This document shows, piece after piece, positions 21,680-31,832 of a DNA stretch of 32,046 nucleotides. The notes under the pieces were generated by a model. It worked only from the letters and a program-made list of their open reading frames with translations, was not told the origin of the DNA and made no database searches. A program made the translations under genes and the position numbers. This DNA is from Patescibacteria group bacterium UBA6164 (GTDB lineage: Bacteria; Patescibacteriota; Gracilibacteria; BD1-5; UBA6164): NCBI GenBank assembly GCA_002422305.1, contig DIUG01000038.1:1-32046 (forward strand), written 5' to 3'. How positions within the stretch are numbered: the first letter of the stretch is position 1; each line of letters begins with the position of its first letter.

Positions 21680-22195
21680 TTATTTAAAAACTATATTAAA
21701 ATAATCTTTTACGATTATATAAAACCATTTAGTATAATTATTTGGATTTTGTTTCATATCCAAAACTAAATCTTCTATTGAAATCCATTTCCAATTCATT
21801 GCTTCATCTTTATTTAAATGTGGTATATCATTATATAATCAAGTATAAACATGTAAATATTCATTTTCTGTTAACTCATTATCTAATTTTACCTTATATA
21901 TAAATTCTGTTTTTTTAGTAAGTTCTGTATCAAATCACATTTCTTCAATTAACCTTCTATGTATAGAATCTTCAATTTTTTCTCAAACTCTAGGATGAGA
22001 ACAACATGTATTTGTCCATTTTCATCAAGAATGATATTTTCATAAATCTCTTTGCTGTAACATTAAATCTCATTTATCATTAAATATCAATATTGAAAAA
22101 GCTCTATGCAATAGAGCTTTTTTATGAACATCCATTTTTTCTCACTCTCAAATTTGAAAATCAAATTTATCTACAATAATAATATTTTCTTTCAT
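21680..22195 (-). CDS. idi: Isopentenyl-diphosphate delta-isomerase, type 1
   Basis: A 171-aa type 1 IDI. The hallmark active-site stretch KWTNTCCSHP carries the catalytic Cys, and NEYLHVYTG near 121-129 carries the catalytic Glu. HRAFSILIF near the N-terminus and the Nudix-like RRLIEEMGF complete the metal-binding fold. The enzyme interconverts IPP and DMAPP. No other isoprenoid gene is in the window. The stop is 6 bases from znuA, so idi is the first gene of an idi-znuACB operon, an unusual pairing. MITE copy 2 ends 30 bases upstream of its start and may have changed its promoter. Confidence 0.9.
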
Positions 22196-22224
22196 ATAGT
22201 TTAATATATTAGGATTGCTAAGAT

Positions 22225-22379
22225 ATTACTATCATCTGAAATAAATTATTCAAAGGGCTAAAGCCCTCTGTTAACAAACTGATTTTAACTTTTGTGTAAT
22301 ATTTTGTCAACAGAGGGCTTTAGCCCTTTGTTATATTAAGCTATTATCTTAATTAAATATATTCTCAGATGATAGTAAC
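22225..22379. mobile_element. Palindromic MITE, copy 2 (loop orientation B)
   Basis: A 155-bp non-coding element with perfect 14-bp terminal inverted repeats (TTACTATCATCTGA / TCAGATGATAGTAA). The same 22-bp internal arms lie at 22251-22272 and 22309-22330. The flanks match copy 1 in the same orientation, but the 36-bp loop (22273-22308) is the reverse complement of copy 1's loop with one mismatch. An 8-bp target duplication is seen with one change (22217-22224 and 22380-22387). It lies between pnp and idi, both on the - strand, and its hairpins may act as a terminator for pnp. Confidence 0.85.
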
Positions 22380-22420
22380 GTTAAGATTAATATTTAATTA
22401 ACACTAACTTATACTCTTCC

Positions 22421-22436
22421 CTCTTAACATTAAGAG
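22421..22436 (-). terminator. Short hairpin downstream of pnp
   Basis: CTCTTAA (22421-22427) pairs with TTAAGAG (22430-22436). The loop is tiny and no T run follows on the - strand, so a terminator role is weak; it may be a 3' processing structure for the pnp message. Confidence 0.25.
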
Positions 22437-22443
22437 AAAGATG

Positions 22444-24690
22444 CTACATTTTAATTTCTTCTTTTTTTACTACTTCTATTTTTTTTATTACTTCTTCATA
22501 TTTCTTTTTTAAAGCTATTCTTCATTTATCTAAATCTACTTGAATAATTTCAAATTCTATTTCTTCTCAAACTTTCACAATATCATCTACTTTTAATACC
22601 TTTTGAGAAGATAATTTAGAAATATGAATCATTCAAGATTTATTTCTAAATTCTACTATTGCTCAAGTTCAATCAATTATTTTAACTATTTTTCATATTC
22701 ATTTATAACCTATTTCAGGTATCCATAACATTTCTTTTATTTCTTCTATTGCTTTTTTACCTCATTCTTGATTTTTTGCTGTAATAGTTGTAATTCAATC
22801 ATCAGCTATTGATATTTTTACATTATAAACTGCTTCTAATCTTTGTACATTTTCTCATCATTTACCAATAATTGCTCTAATTTTATCTTCTGGAATATTA
22901 GCTGTCATTATTAAAGGAGCATACGATGATAATTGTTTATTAACAGTCGGTTGTATTTCAAGCATTTTTCATAATATATATTCTATTGATTCTTTTCATT
23001 GTAAAAAAGTATCTCTAAAAACTTGCATTTTTAATCATTTAACTTTTACATCAAGTTGCATAGCTGTAATACCATTTAATGTTCTAGCTAATTTAAAATC
23101 CATATCTCAAAGAAAATCTTCTTGAGCTTGTATATCAGATAATATTTTATAATTACCTGTATTTTCATCATAAATCATTCACATAGCAACTCATGCAACT
23201 GGTGATTTTATTGGTACTCATGCTTGCATAAGGCTCATAGTAGAACCACAAACACTTGCCATAGAAGACGAACCATTACAAGTAGTTATTTCAGAAACTA
23301 CTCTCATAGTATAAGGAAAATCTTTTATATCAGGTAATACTGGTAACAATGCTCTTTCAGCTAATGCACCATGTCATATCTCTCTTCTACCAACTCATCT
23401 CATCATTCTAACTTCTCATACTGAATATGGAGGAAAATTATAATGATGAAAATATCTTTTTTTAGATTCTGGCATCATTCATTCCAATGTCATTTCATCA
23501 TCAGGACCTCAAAGAGTAGTAATAGACAAGGCTTGAGTCATTCATCTTTGAAAAAGAGCTGAACCATGAGTTCTGGGTAATAATCAAGTTTCTCAAATAA
23601 CTTCTCTTACTTCATTTAATTTTCTACCATCTAATCTTCTATTTTTCTCTAAAATATTCTTCCTCATAAGTTCTTTAACTCTTTTGTATACCAATGTTCA
23701 TACATCATTTTTATCAATTTGTATATTTACATTAGGATTAGAAGATGATATATTTTTTTCTGATTCTTTTTGAATAATATATCATTTTATTGTCAAAAAA
23801 TCAGTTGTTAAAACATCTAAATTATCTAATTCTTTTTGAAATTCTTTTTTACCTTTTTCATATAAACATTCTAATTTTTCTTCAGTCAAAAATTCTTTAA
23901 CTATTTCGTAAAGAGAAGTATTCGGATTATTAAAAGTAGCTGTAATTTCAAGTATACCAAATTGTTTTTTATACTCTTCTATAAAATCTATTTGCGCATT
24001 ACATATTTCTTTTATTATTTTATGAGAATATTCTAATCAAGACATAATTTCTTCATCACTTACCTCTAATCAACCAGCCTCTACCATAGTAATAGCATCA
24101 ATAGTCCCCGCAACTACTAAATTTAACTTCGATTCATTTTCTTGTTCTACTGAAGGATCAAAAATAAATTTTCAATCTTTTGTAATAATAGTTTTAACTC
24201 ATGAAACAGGTCATTCAAAAGGAGCTCAAGTCATCATTAAAGCTAATGAAGAACTAGTAATTCACCAACTACCTAAATCTTTTTCTCAAGTAGCAGACAA
24301 AACAGTCAAAAGTAGTTGAGTATCATTTATAATTCCTTTTGGAAACATAGGCCTTATAGGTCTATCTATAAGTCTTGCTGTAAGAGTAGAACTATCACTA
24401 GGTCTTCATTCTCTTCTTTGAAATCTATTACCACCTATCAAACCTGTAGCATAAAATTTTTCTTGAAAATCAACAACTAATGGAAAAAAATCTGCTTCAG
24501 TATTAAGTCATTCAGTTTTAAAACCAGCAGATGTAAATAATATATTATCTAAACCATCACTCATAGTAACAGAACCACTTGTTAGCAAACCTATTTTTCC
24601 AGTTTCAAATGTATAATCTTTTCACTCTATCTTATAACTCTTTTTTAACGGAGTTATTTTTGTGGCATTTTTATCTGATAATCCAATCAT
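22444..24690 (-). CDS. pnp: Polyribonucleotide nucleotidyltransferase (PNPase)
   Basis: A 748-aa PNPase with the standard domain order: RNase PH 1 ([17 protein letters not shown] near residue 100), a helical domain, RNase PH 2 with [18 protein letters not shown], the catalytic region [18 protein letters not shown], a KH domain (AIIGKGGENV) and an S1 domain (GIGKIVKIIDG to RIALKKK). It degrades RNA from the 3' end by phosphorolysis and can add tails. It is slightly longer than the E. coli enzyme (711 aa). The GKGG loop is encoded with UGA(Gly). The ATG at 24690 follows a plausible promoter. It is not next to rpsO here, unlike in many bacteria. Confidence 0.95.
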
Positions 24691-24720
24691 AAAAAATATA
24701 ATTTATAAATATTAAAATTT

Positions 24721-24748
24721 ATTATAATAATATAGTTCTAAAAAGCAA
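24721..24748 (-). promoter_or_regulatory. Probable pnp promoter
   Basis: On the - strand TTGCTT (24743-24748), a 16-base spacer and TATAAT (24721-24726) sit 31 bases upstream of the pnp start, immediately after the terminator of the preceding operon. Confidence 0.45.
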
Positions 24749-24785
24749 AAAAAAACAATATATTGTCTTATATATTGTTTTTTTT
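24747..24785 (-). terminator. Terminator of the surface-protein operon
   Basis: A 16-bp stem (24748-24763 with 24770-24785) and a 6-base loop TGTCTT, followed by nine T on the - strand, begins 3 bases after the stop of the 755-aa secreted protein. Confidence 0.7.
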
Positions 24786-24787
24786 AA

Positions 24788-27055
24788 TTATTTTGAAATC
24801 TTTTCGGCTTGTAAATATTCATTAATAAATGTAGAAATCAAAGGTGCAGGTTTTCTAAATAATTTAGAACCAAAACTTACAATTGTTCAAACATCTATTT
24901 GATTAGATGAATTTTGTTTTACATATGTTCTTTTTGAAACTAAATCACTTATATCTCAATATAGAGAACCAAATATATTTAATACTGTAATAGTAGTTCA
25001 TCCAGATCATTCAATCTTTCAACCAATTCAATTTTTTATAATACTTACATATGTTCAATCTATTCTAGTAACACTTTTATCTATTTGAATATTTCATCAT
25101 TTTACTACAAAAGCAATATTATCAATATCATAATTAATATTTGAATTTATTTTTAAATTTCAATTTTCAATTATATATGTTCTTGCTCATGAAACAGAAT
25201 TAAAAGTATTAGCTCTCACTACAAAGTTTTTATTTTTTAAAATAAAAACATTTTCTATTCAATTATAACTTTCAAAATCAGATAAATTTGAAGTGTTTCA
25301 TATAGGACTTCACGAATTATTAGATATTTTTTCTATACTTTTAGAATATTTATCTCATTCATCACTTATCTTATTTACAGAATTTATATCATTTACATTA
25401 TTAGAATAACTTGATATACTTCATGAAGAAACTCAAACTCAAACAAAATTTTTATTTTCATTAGGATTTACTCCATTATTAGCTACTTTTGATATATTTC
25501 AAACACTATTAGCATCAGATATATAACTAGTACCTCATCATACTGTAGCAATACTTGCCTTAGCAACTCTTACATTTAATGGTGAAGCAAAATATGCATT
25601 TTCATAAGTTGTTCATTTATGTTTTATAGATGTAACTAATATATTATCTCAATAATCTCAAGAAGATATTTTAGCTCAAACAAAGTTTGGAGTAGATGAA
25701 AAATATTTAGTTGTTCAAGATTTTATTATTCAAGCATCAGTACATATTGAGCTTCAAGTAATAGTTGAACCAGATTTTTTAAATACACAAATTTGATCAA
25801 AATATAAATCATAATCAGAATCATTTCTCATAAATGGTCTTCATAGAGAATGAGCTATATATGGATTCATTCATTCTCATATAATAACACTATCTCTTGG
25901 TCAAAAAACCATTTTTCACTCATTAGGAATAGTTATTTCACACGATCATCAATCTTGACAATGTCATGGAAAAGTAGTTTCTTTATAAGTACAATCTGCT
26001 TTATTACAATACATCCAGTCTGCTTCATCTCAAAAATCACACTCTTCCAACTCCAAATTACTATTTTGTCTTTGAACTATTCAATCACCACAATAAGTAT
26101 CAACAACTCATCATCATACAGAAGGTGTATAACTAGCTTTACATGCTCAACCACTTATTCATCAACAACTCCAAGTATAATGTGTAGTATTTAATATTAT
26201 TTGAGATGTAAAATTTCAAACAGCATATCAAATTTTACATAATCAAGGAGTAGTAGAAGTAATAGGAGAACTTTGAACTCAAATTGTTGGTCAATTTTCA
26301 CAAGGTAATGATCATCATCAACCTGGTGGTGGTGGTGTTCACCCCCCCCCTGGTGGTAATGTTGGTATTTTACATGTAGCAGAACAATTAGGGTTATATC
26401 AAGCTTGTCAAACAGGAATAGCAGGATCACATTGTTCTCAATAAGTAGTATCTAAAACTCAATCTCAACACCAAGCAGGATAATTCAAAACACATTCCTT
26501 TAATGTTTTTTGTATCCAATCAGATTTCCCGTCTTTTGCATTATAATATTTTATAGTATACTGAGTTTCCCAAAGTGGACGACTTCTTCAATTACTTATA
26601 ATATTTGGTGATAAATTTGCAAATTTTATAAAAAAACTAGGAGTTGATTGTAATATTTTTCAAGAAGTATTAGGTAAAAATTCTATAAAATTATCTCATC
26701 TTCAATCTTTAAAAAATTCTCAATTATTATAATTTCTATCTACTAAATTAGTACTCCAACCAAATCATCAAGATCATCTTTGTATTTCTCAATTTGTATA
26801 AAATGATCTTATATTAACAGGTGAAAGATTTTCATCTGGATAAATATATGCTCAAAGAGATCACGATATCCATGTATCCGATAAGTTATTTACACCATAT
26901 CATAGATATATATTTTCAGTTTGTCTAAAACATTGATTACAAGTATTAGAGAAATCTGAACTAGAAGAACATGATACTTCTAAAATTGCAGCAAAAGTTA
27001 CAATTGGGTAGAATAAAGATAATCCTACAAATGATAATAATATTTTTTTATACAT
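24788..27055 (-). CDS. Secreted Cys-rich protein with in-frame G9 tract
   Basis: A 755-aa secreted protein of unknown function. Residues 1-22 are a signal peptide (KKILLSFVGLSLFYP, cleavage near TFA). Residues 23-230 are Trp-, Tyr- and Gly-rich with several Cys. A Pro/Gly linker at about 230-250 contains the G9 tract. YCGDGIVQ followed by LEECDFGDEAD near 318-340 resembles the DUF4215 cysteine-rich repeat of surface proteins. The C-terminal 400 residues are repetitive, Ser/Asn-rich and beta-strand-like (IENGNLKINSNINY, IIKNGIGGKIEG), suggesting a beta-helix or stalk. More than eighty UGA(Gly) codons occur. It is 19 bases after a small membrane gene. Adhesion or host contact is an inference. 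Confidence 0.85.
26342..26350 (-). repeat. Homopolymer G9 tract inside the surface-protein gene
   Basis: Nine consecutive C on + (G on the coding strand) encode Gly-Gly-Gly at about residues 236-238. The full frame is open at nine. Loss of one G shifts into a frame that stops about 50 codons later. Such a run is exceptional in this AT-rich sequence and is the usual substrate of slipped-strand phase variation. Confidence 0.8.
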
Positions 27056-27074
27056 AATTTTATAATTATAAAAA

Positions 27075-27341
27075 CTAATTTCTCCTTATATCCTTTCTTA
27101 TTTCAAATTCACTTTTTTCTATTTTTTCTATATCTATAAAATTATCATTACTTTCGATATAATCTCAAGTTTCGTTAATTTCTTCAATATAATCTCAAGT
27201 TTCATTATTTTCCTCAACAACAATAATATTATCTATAACAACTAAATCTTTATTAGCTTTATTTTTAAAATAGAATAAAGAGATAAAAACAAGTAAAAAT
27301 AGAATTGAAAATAATAAAATTATTAAATATTTATTTTTCAT
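27075..27341 (-). CDS. Small single-pass membrane protein with NETGDYIE repeat
   Basis: An 88-aa protein. Residues 4-25 form one membrane helix, then an acidic outer or inner domain containing the octapeptide NETGDYIE twice in near-direct succession (about residues 48 and 58), each Gly being UGA. The tail is charged (EKIEKSEFEIRKD). No family is recognised. It has its own strong promoter and is followed after 19 bases by the 755-aa secreted protein, so it could anchor, chaperone or process that protein. Confidence 0.7.
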
Positions 27342-27358
27342 TTTATGAAATTAAAAAG

Positions 27359-27386
27359 ATAATATAACATTTATTGATTTTGTCAA
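27359..27386 (-). promoter_or_regulatory. Strong promoter of the surface-protein operon
   Basis: On the - strand a perfect TTGACA (27381-27386), a 16-base spacer and TATTAT (27359-27364) lie 17 bases upstream of the ATG at 27341, implying a very short leader. Confidence 0.65.
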
Positions 27387-27403
27387 GTTATTTTATACTT
27401 AAT

Positions 27404-27421
27404 AATCAATTATATAAATTC
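27404..27421. repeat. 18-bp direct repeat (copy 1; copy 2 at 31827-31844)
   Basis: AATCAATTATATAAATTC occurs here, after the end of the 1393-aa gene, and again at 31827-31844 over the stop of the oxygenase gene. A similar C-rich stretch (ccccttctc / accttctc) follows both. It looks like a duplicated 3' end marking the edges of the large gene. Confidence 0.5.
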
Positions 27422-27459
27422 CCCCTTCTCCTAAAAAGCAATAATTAAAAATTGTATTT

Positions 27460-30400
27460 CTAATTTCACCTTCATGGATTTGTAGTACTTTCTTCTGGTG
27501 TATATGGCACTGTTATATCTACTGGTGTTGTATCTACTGGTGTTGGTATTTCAGGATTAAAATCAATAATAGTATTATCATCAACTATAGATGTTCAATC
27601 ATCTGGTGTCACTATAACATCTTCACCTGGTAATGTGCTATCTGGTGTTTCTGGTGTTGGTATTGGTATTGGTTCTGGTATTGGTATTGGTTCTGGTATT
27701 GGTATTGGTTCTGGTATTGGTATTGGTTCTGGTATTGGTATTGGTTCTGGTATTGGTATTGGTTCTGGTATTGGTATTGGTTCTGGTTCTTTTTCTTTTT
27801 CTTTTTCTTTTTCTTCTTCTTTTTCTTTTTCTTTTTCTTCTTCTTCTTCTTCTTCTGATGTTGGTGTTGGTGTTTTCTTTTCCGTATCAATAACCCTCGC
27901 ATAAGCTCAAAGTATATTTATAAATCAATTTTCTGTTATTCATATACTAGTTGTTCAAGCTGCTCAAATAGTTAGTGGTATTTTTTTTCATTCCAAAGTC
28001 ATAGTTAACCTAAGTATAATACAATCATTTAAACACTCTGCATTTTTTCAAAAAAATACTTCTTTATCTATCTTTATTTTATCTTTTCATCAAGTCGAAA
28101 TAAAATATTTTAATTCATCCAGATTATTAATTGAAGCTCAATTATCAGTTAATACTTTTTTATAGTATTCTAAACTTGATTTTGGCATCTTATTTAATAT
28201 TTGTGTTATATCTATTCATTTTAAATTATTTATTTTAACCAAATTAGCTTCTTGTCATTTTCAAACTAAATTATAAATACCTGTATAAGCTGTTAATCAA
28301 TCTTTTGATCATACTCTTGTTACTGATAATCAAACACTTCAATCATTTACATACACTGAATTATAATTTTTATCATTTCAAAATTTTCTATACCATTCTT
28401 CTCTTGCTTGTTTTATCTCACTTTCCATAAAAGGAAATTCTTTATTTAAATTTTTATCAAAATATTTTCTTCTTTCTTTATCATCATAACTATTTATACT
28501 TTTTCATCATTCTATAGTATATATACCTTCTTTTTCATTTAATCATTTTCTTTTCATCAAATTACTTGAAACATTTTGTAATATAAATTCTTTTTGTATA
28601 TTATCTCATATAGACTTTGAATAAATCAACAAACTATCTATATCTTCTTTTAAAATTCATTTTTGTTTTGCATATTTTTTAAATCAATCATATTCTATAA
28701 CTTTTATATATTGATTCCAAACCTCATCTAATCCTCATTTTCATTTTTTATATTCAAATATCATTTTTTGTAACTTAGTCATTCATACTGTATTTTTATC
28801 ACTTATTGCATCTCTACTTATAATTGAATTCAATAATCAAGTTATATCATTTGAACTTGTTTTTTCCATATCAATAGATTCTAATTTTTTTGTAGATGAA
28901 GCTTTTTCTTTTTCTATATTTACTCAAGTAGTAATTGATCATGAAAGTTTTGTAGGTAAATATAATCAATAATTATCACTTTCTCTATCAGTATCTTTTA
29001 CTCATTCTCATATAACTATAGTTCTAGTAATATCTTTTGAGCTTACATGTTCTATAAATTTAATATCTTTTGAAGAAATATCTCATCATATATATATATA
29101 TCAATCTTTTATAAATCATTCTTGATTTCCTAAACTGCTTGATATTTGATATTTTCATATATTATTACCTCTCGTAGTAAATGTTTCAGGTAACTTAATA
29201 ACTTTTTTTCAGTCATAATCTACAACTTCCATTAATACCTTAGATGCATCTATTAGTTTATAATTTACTTCTTCTTGTAATGATATATTTCTATTTTTTT
29301 CATTTATATTTTGATATTTATACTCTCAACCTGCAATTATAAAAGGTATAACTGCTCACGGTAACAATAAGGCTCAAATTGATACTTTACTTATATCAAA
29401 ACTTCCATCTTTATTTTTGTATAAATTATCTTTATATGCTTGTACAAATCTAGGTAAAAATAAACTATCTAAATATGTTGTTTTATCTTCTGCTGAATTT
29501 ATTTTAGATGTTTCTGCTTTAAACATATTTATCATCAAATTATACATTTGTTCATCATAAGCATTTGTATCTTTTGTTTTAAAACTTGATTCTCTAAATG
29601 GTGTTCATTTTAAAATATCATTTTTACCTTTTTTTAATATTTTTTCATAAGAATTTGTCATATCTTCTATACCTGAAACAGTATTTTCATTTCTAAATGC
29701 TGCATTTATATTTCCTCAAAAAAATCATACTCAAGCAGTAGCTCAAACACTTACTGTAGTTTTTGTATCTGTACTTTGTTGTGAAAGTGATGTCAATCTA
29801 GCTTTTTCTTGATCTAATATAGCTGCTGATGCTGAAACCATTGGTATTCAATTTGCTAATGAAACTGTTAAACTAGCCTTATATCCATTTAAATACTCTC
29901 TAAATGGTTGTAATAAATCTTTACTAATAACCCATCCCACACCATTTGCTGATATTCACAATGAAAAATTATCTAAAATACCATATGTTAATTCTTGTAA
30001 GTTTATATTATATCATAAACCTCATCAAACACTTAATTCTTTATTTTTTTGATCATCAAGTACTCATAATCATAAACTATCTGGAGTAAGGATTCTTTTT
30101 AATTTTTCTATAAATGTTTCCTTTTTCATATCTCAAATATATTCTATTTTTGAGATATCTTCACCTCTATTAAACCATAAATCTATATTTCTATTTATTT
30201 GTTTTTGCATTTGAGCATTTCTTTTCAGAAGTTCAGCTCACATTTTTGCAGGCCCATCTTTTACAGTTAGTATAGATAATTCTGAAGTTTTTAAAGCACT
30301 TTTAATAGCATCTTGAAAAACTTCTCTAGTAGAAAATAAATTTGTCTCCATTTTAGAAAATAATTCTTTACTACTTCAAAATCATAAATTTTTTATTAAA

Positions 30401-31641
30401 GTTTCATATCAATCGCTTGTAGGTGATTCAAGAATTTTATATAATGCTTGTGCTTCTCAAATAGATGCTGAATCCATACCTGTTGAAAGTTTACCATCTT
30501 TATCAAAATCCAAAAGTAATTTCATTTTTTCTTCAGATGATAATTTCGGTATAATCTCTTCTTGATTTTGAATATACGAACCTATAGATGAATATATATT
30601 ATTTGCTTCTTTATCATTTAATCCTAAAAAAGGAACATCATATCAATATTTTTTTAATACAGGATACATATCTGAATAATTACTTCCGATTTTATAATCA
30701 ATAAATGTTATTTGTCATTCTTTATTTAATAATACTCTTTGTAATTCAGAAAGTATATTTCTAAGTTCTTTAGTATCTTTATGTAATAATTGTTTTAATT
30801 GAGGATCTTTTAAATAATCATTTCATTTAGAATTACTTCTAAGAAATTCCATTCAAAGAAATGTAGATTTACTAGTTCAAATAACTTCTTTTGATTCATT
30901 ACCTTTTAATTTCGCAGAATTTTTACCTATTTGTTCTTGATCTATCCTTATATCTTTTTTATCTTTTGGTAAGTTTTCCCAATCTTTTAAATTTATTGAT
31001 TTATTAAAATTTGATACAACAGTTTCTATTTCTTGTGTAGTTGGAACTTTATTAAAAGTATAAACTGGGTCTTTTCATATAAATACATAATCATCTATTT
31101 CCAATTTAAAAGAATCCCCATCTTTATATCCATATAATTTTCATTTTTCTGGTTTTACTTTTGAGTTATTTATATTTGATAAAAATGTTTTCTCATTTGA
31201 ATTTATATCTATTGTCTCTTTAATCAATTTATTTTTTTCTCCATTACTTTTATTAATTAAATTTGTTTTTTCAATTTGAAAATTATTTAATAATGTAATA
31301 ATGTCTGATAAATTTACTCATTCAGCTAAATCATATTTATTTAATCAAATAGATGTAAGAATATTTTTTAATGTTTTTTCATTTAATAAATTTTCCATTA
31401 AATTTGGTCAAGAAAAATCATCATTTTGCTTAGTAAAATCTGAAATAATTTTACTATCTCTATTTTTATCTAATCAATTAATGTAAGTTTTTATAGTATC
31501 TATATTTTTCTTTATGAATTCATTTCTAGCATTTTCATCTAAATCATTAAATGTATCTGCTTTAAAACTAGATGTTTCAGAAAAAGTATTAACTATTAAT
31601 CAATTAAATAATTGCCTATATTGTCTTATAATATGTAACAT
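27460..31641 (-). CDS. Giant protein (1393 aa) with Glu/Lys tract and EPIPIP repeats
   Basis: Unrecognised 1393-aa protein, open only with UGA as Gly. Residues 1-1250 are mostly helical and charged. A calcium-loop-like DFDKDGKLSTGMDS lies near residue 379 (EF-hand or dockerin type). Small-residue hydrophobic patches occur in the middle (SLANGIPMVSASAAIL, VGATAGVGFFGG, ALLLPGAVIPFIIAGG). The end has a Glu/Lys run, then seven EPIPIP units, then a Thr/Pro-rich tail (TPVDTTPVDITVPYTPEE). PxP repeats of this kind often span walls or act as stiff spacers. No classical signal peptide is seen. A 2OG oxygenase gene resembling prolyl hydroxylase lies just upstream. Possibly a surface or attachment protein. 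Confidence 0.8.
27659..27790 (-). repeat. 18-bp tandem repeat, seven units (EPIPIP)
   Basis: The unit ggtattggtattggttct (on +) repeats seven times without error over 27659-27784, plus a partial ggttct. Each unit encodes EPIPIP. Unit length is a multiple of three, so copy number can vary without breaking the frame. Perfect identity implies recent expansion. Confidence 0.95.
27791..27856 (-). repeat. Glu/Lys codon microsatellite
   Basis: A run of TTC and TTTTTC units (GAA and GAAAAA on the coding strand) encodes an alternating Glu/Lys stretch of about 22 residues just before the EPIPIP array. It too varies in threes. Confidence 0.9.
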
Positions 31642-31681
31642 TTTTGTATTTCTTAGTATATAAATATTAAATTACACTTAT

Positions 31682-31711
31682 ATAATAACATATTTATTAT
31701 ATAAATATCAA
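31682..31711 (-). promoter_or_regulatory. Promoter of the 1393-aa gene
   Basis: On the - strand TTGATA (31706-31711), an 18-base spacer and TATTAT (31682-31687) lie 41 bases upstream of the ATG at 31641. Confidence 0.45.
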
Positions 31712-31731
31712 GAAAAATTACTTGACAATAT

Positions 31732-31770
31732 TTTATTATTACTTATAGTAATATTTACAGTAATAATAAA
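31732..31770. promoter_or_regulatory. 12-bp inverted repeat upstream of the 1393-aa gene
   Basis: TTTATTATTACT (31732-31743) mirrors AGTAATAATAAA (31759-31770). It lies between the oxygenase stop and the promoter of the large gene, so it may be a terminator for the former or an operator for the latter. Confidence 0.4.
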
Positions 31771-31832
31771 TTGTATATTTCACCCCTTATATTATCTCAA
31801 AAAATCCTAAATTAATTTTATATTAAAATCAA

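Noticed and set aside
25850..26194. 114-aa + strand gene
   Set aside because: Antisense shadow of the secreted-protein gene; Ser/Thr/Ile-rich with no family features.
26197..26430. Separate 77-aa - strand gene over the G tract
   Set aside because: It is the -1 shifted frame of the secreted-protein gene with His/Asp-rich low-complexity sequence; it shows what slippage would make, not a gene.
27612..27904. Open frames on the + strand and alternative frames across the 18-bp repeat
   Set aside because: They are translations of a short tandem repeat (Leu-Val or Gly-Ile-Gly runs) in shadow frames of the 1393-aa gene.
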